DNA from: Planctomycetota bacterium
Lineage (GTDB): Bacteria; Planctomycetota; Planctomycetia; Gemmatales; Gemmataceae
Assembly: GCA_021809185.1 (NCBI GenBank)
Contig: JAKBAI010000006.1
Span: forward strand, 1 to 58,740
Reading direction: 5' to 3'
DNA length: 58,740 nt
Shown here: positions 57,760-58,740 of the stretch, piece by piece
Position numbering within the stretch: the first letter of the stretch is position 1
How the letters are laid out: each line of letters begins with the position of its first letter
Program-made: the position numbers and the translations under genes
The notes under the pieces: generated by a model
Databases searched by the model: none
What the model was told of the DNA's origin: nothing
The model's input: only the letters and a program-made list of their open reading frames with translations

Positions 57760-58526
57760 GCAAGGTTTCTCCGACGACTAAATCGATCTGTTTCATTTTT
57801 AATTCCTTAGGTTTAACTCTTTGGTTTTAACTCTTTGGTTTTAATTCTTTGGTTTGAGCTTACTCTTCTTGGTGATTATTCTTTGAATATTCTCCAATAT
57901 CTAACTTCCAAAAATCGCTCTCAAATCAAAAAACGAAAGTCATCGATTTATTAAGGTTAATTTTATTATAGTTAACTAACTTTTTTCTTTTACTCAAGTC
58001 AATCTCACGAACCGTTCGTCAAGGCGACTCTATGTAAATTCCATATCTTATCTCTATCTTATACGGTATGACAAGTAATCGCCAACCTACCTTGAAAAAA
58101 TGATGGATATTTCCTCATTTATACCAAACTATCTAGATCAAGTTATCACTATACCTATTTGCGATAGAACTATTTATCAACTGTTCTGATAGTTTTTCTT
58201 CTCTGAGAATAATCAAGGATGTATAAGTAAATTCGATCATCGATTAAAATTAGATATTAATTACTATCGATTCGATTCATTCTTATCTTACAAAAATGAT
58301 ATTATTTGGGAATATCAATTGAAGCTAGTTTACCTGAAATAAGTTCGAGAGGTGGCCATCTATGTAATGAGCTTAAAGATCTGTTGAAGTAATCTTATTT
58401 TTTTCGGGGATTTTTAACTGGTATTGATTCGATCAATCGGGATTCGATGGGCAAGTGTTGATCATCCCCAGATCAAAGAATTCTATTGAACCGACTCTAA
58501 TTTATATCCGTTTTATTTAAGCCGAT
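57760..58526. other. AT-rich region upstream of clpC
   Basis: About 770 bases with the clpC promoter presumably inside and a 14-bp repeat at 57811-57856. I see no stress operator, RNA gene or open frame with gene features. Confidence 0.5.
57811..57856. repeat. 14-bp tandem repeat upstream of clpC
   Basis: Three copies of ggttttaactcttt (first one base shorter, third with one change) and a partial fourth, 52 bases upstream of the clpC start. Confidence 0.93.
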
Positions 58527-58740
58527 TTACGTGCTAACGAAAAAATTTTGGTCAAATTGTTGCAAAAAAGCTTTGGATTGGATAGCCGATTGCACCGCTC
58601 GATGAGATTCTCGGCTTAGTTCCAGATATAAGCCCCCTTCATAATTAACTTCCCGGAGATGGTGGAAAATATCATAAAAATCCAATTCTCCTTGACCAAG
58701 GGGTAGGTGTTCATGAATGCCAGCCTTCATATCCTCCAAA
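58527..58740 (-). CDS. Sugar phosphate isomerase/epimerase-like protein (C-terminal part, cut by window edge)
   Basis: The last 70 or so residues of a TIM-barrel protein of the xylose isomerase-like/AP endonuclease 2 family. HEHLPLGQGELDFYDIFHHL followed by YEGGLYLELSRESH matches the family's final strands, where the His, Gly and Glu lie near the metal site. The start lies beyond the right edge. Substrate unknown. Confidence 0.75.
   Translation of the reverse strand, partial: LEDMKAGIHEHLPLGQGELDFYDIFHHLREVNYEGGLYLELSRESHRAVQSAIQSKAFLQQFDQNFFVST

Noticed and set aside
57760..58526. CtsR or CIRCE stress operator upstream of clpC
   Set aside because: Searched by eye for both consensus patterns; none present.

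Overview
The window looks like a chromosomal segment of a low-GC planctomycete. The evidence is the family content: two DUF1559 pseudopilins, a DUF1592/DUF1552 gene pair with CxxCH motifs, a Ser/Thr kinase fused to kinesin-light-chain-like TPRs, an NPCBM-type secreted protein, a secreted beta-propeller protein and a short planctomycete-type basic protein. lpxD and lpxI indicate a lipid A outer membrane. The DNA is clearly AT-rich, most of all between genes. Many intergenic stretches are 0.4-1.2 kb long with no gene, so coding density is modest. I saw no tRNA, rRNA, CRISPR array, transposase, integrase or phage gene, so this reads as core chromosome rather than an island.

Layout: 0.1-2.3 kb, lpxD-lpxI on the minus strand. 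3.3-6.9 kb, a secreted propeller protein, pyrD and a small unknown protein. 7.6-10 kb, two convergent DUF1559 pseudopilins around a small lipoprotein with a perfect shared terminator. 10.4-16.8 kb, a membrane histidine kinase, an RluA-type pseudouridine synthase, a YgiQ-type radical SAM protein and manA. 18-20.7 kb, a small basic protein and an NPCBM protein. 20.9-22.3 kb, rplM and rpsI, unusually far apart. 23.2-25.9 kb, a candidate small membrane protein and RNase Y. 26.4-31.1 kb, glutamate synthase large subunit interrupted by an in-frame stop. 31.8-37.3 kb, a HEAT-like envelope protein and the kinase-TPR protein. 37.6-43.2 kb, the DUF1552/DUF1592 pair and a HEAT protein. 43.4-49.2 kb, an MgtC-like protein, FdxA-type ferredoxin, a soluble histidine kinase, a family 2 glycosyltransferase and a large unknown protein with possible BshC-like architecture. 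49.4-53.8 kb, hslV-hslU and two tandem TPM-domain paralogs. 54-57.8 kb, hemC and clpC, convergent on a perfect hairpin. The right edge cuts a sugar isomerase-like gene.

Most genes are single housekeeping or envelope functions. Likely co-transcribed sets are lpxD-lpxI, the DUF1592-DUF1552 pair (4-base overlap), hslV-hslU, the two gltB parts, the two TPM paralogs and possibly rplM-rpsI. HslVU, ClpC and RNase Y give the window a protein and RNA turnover theme.

The two most notable signals are these. First, gltB is split by a TAA that lies between two identical 12-bp direct repeats exactly 114 bp (38 codons) apart; collapsing them would restore a continuous frame. Second, short tandem duplications (unit 12-23 bp, 2-5 copies) occur at about 17 places, mostly between genes and twice over a gene's last codons and stop. 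No complete new multi-gene system could be demonstrated.
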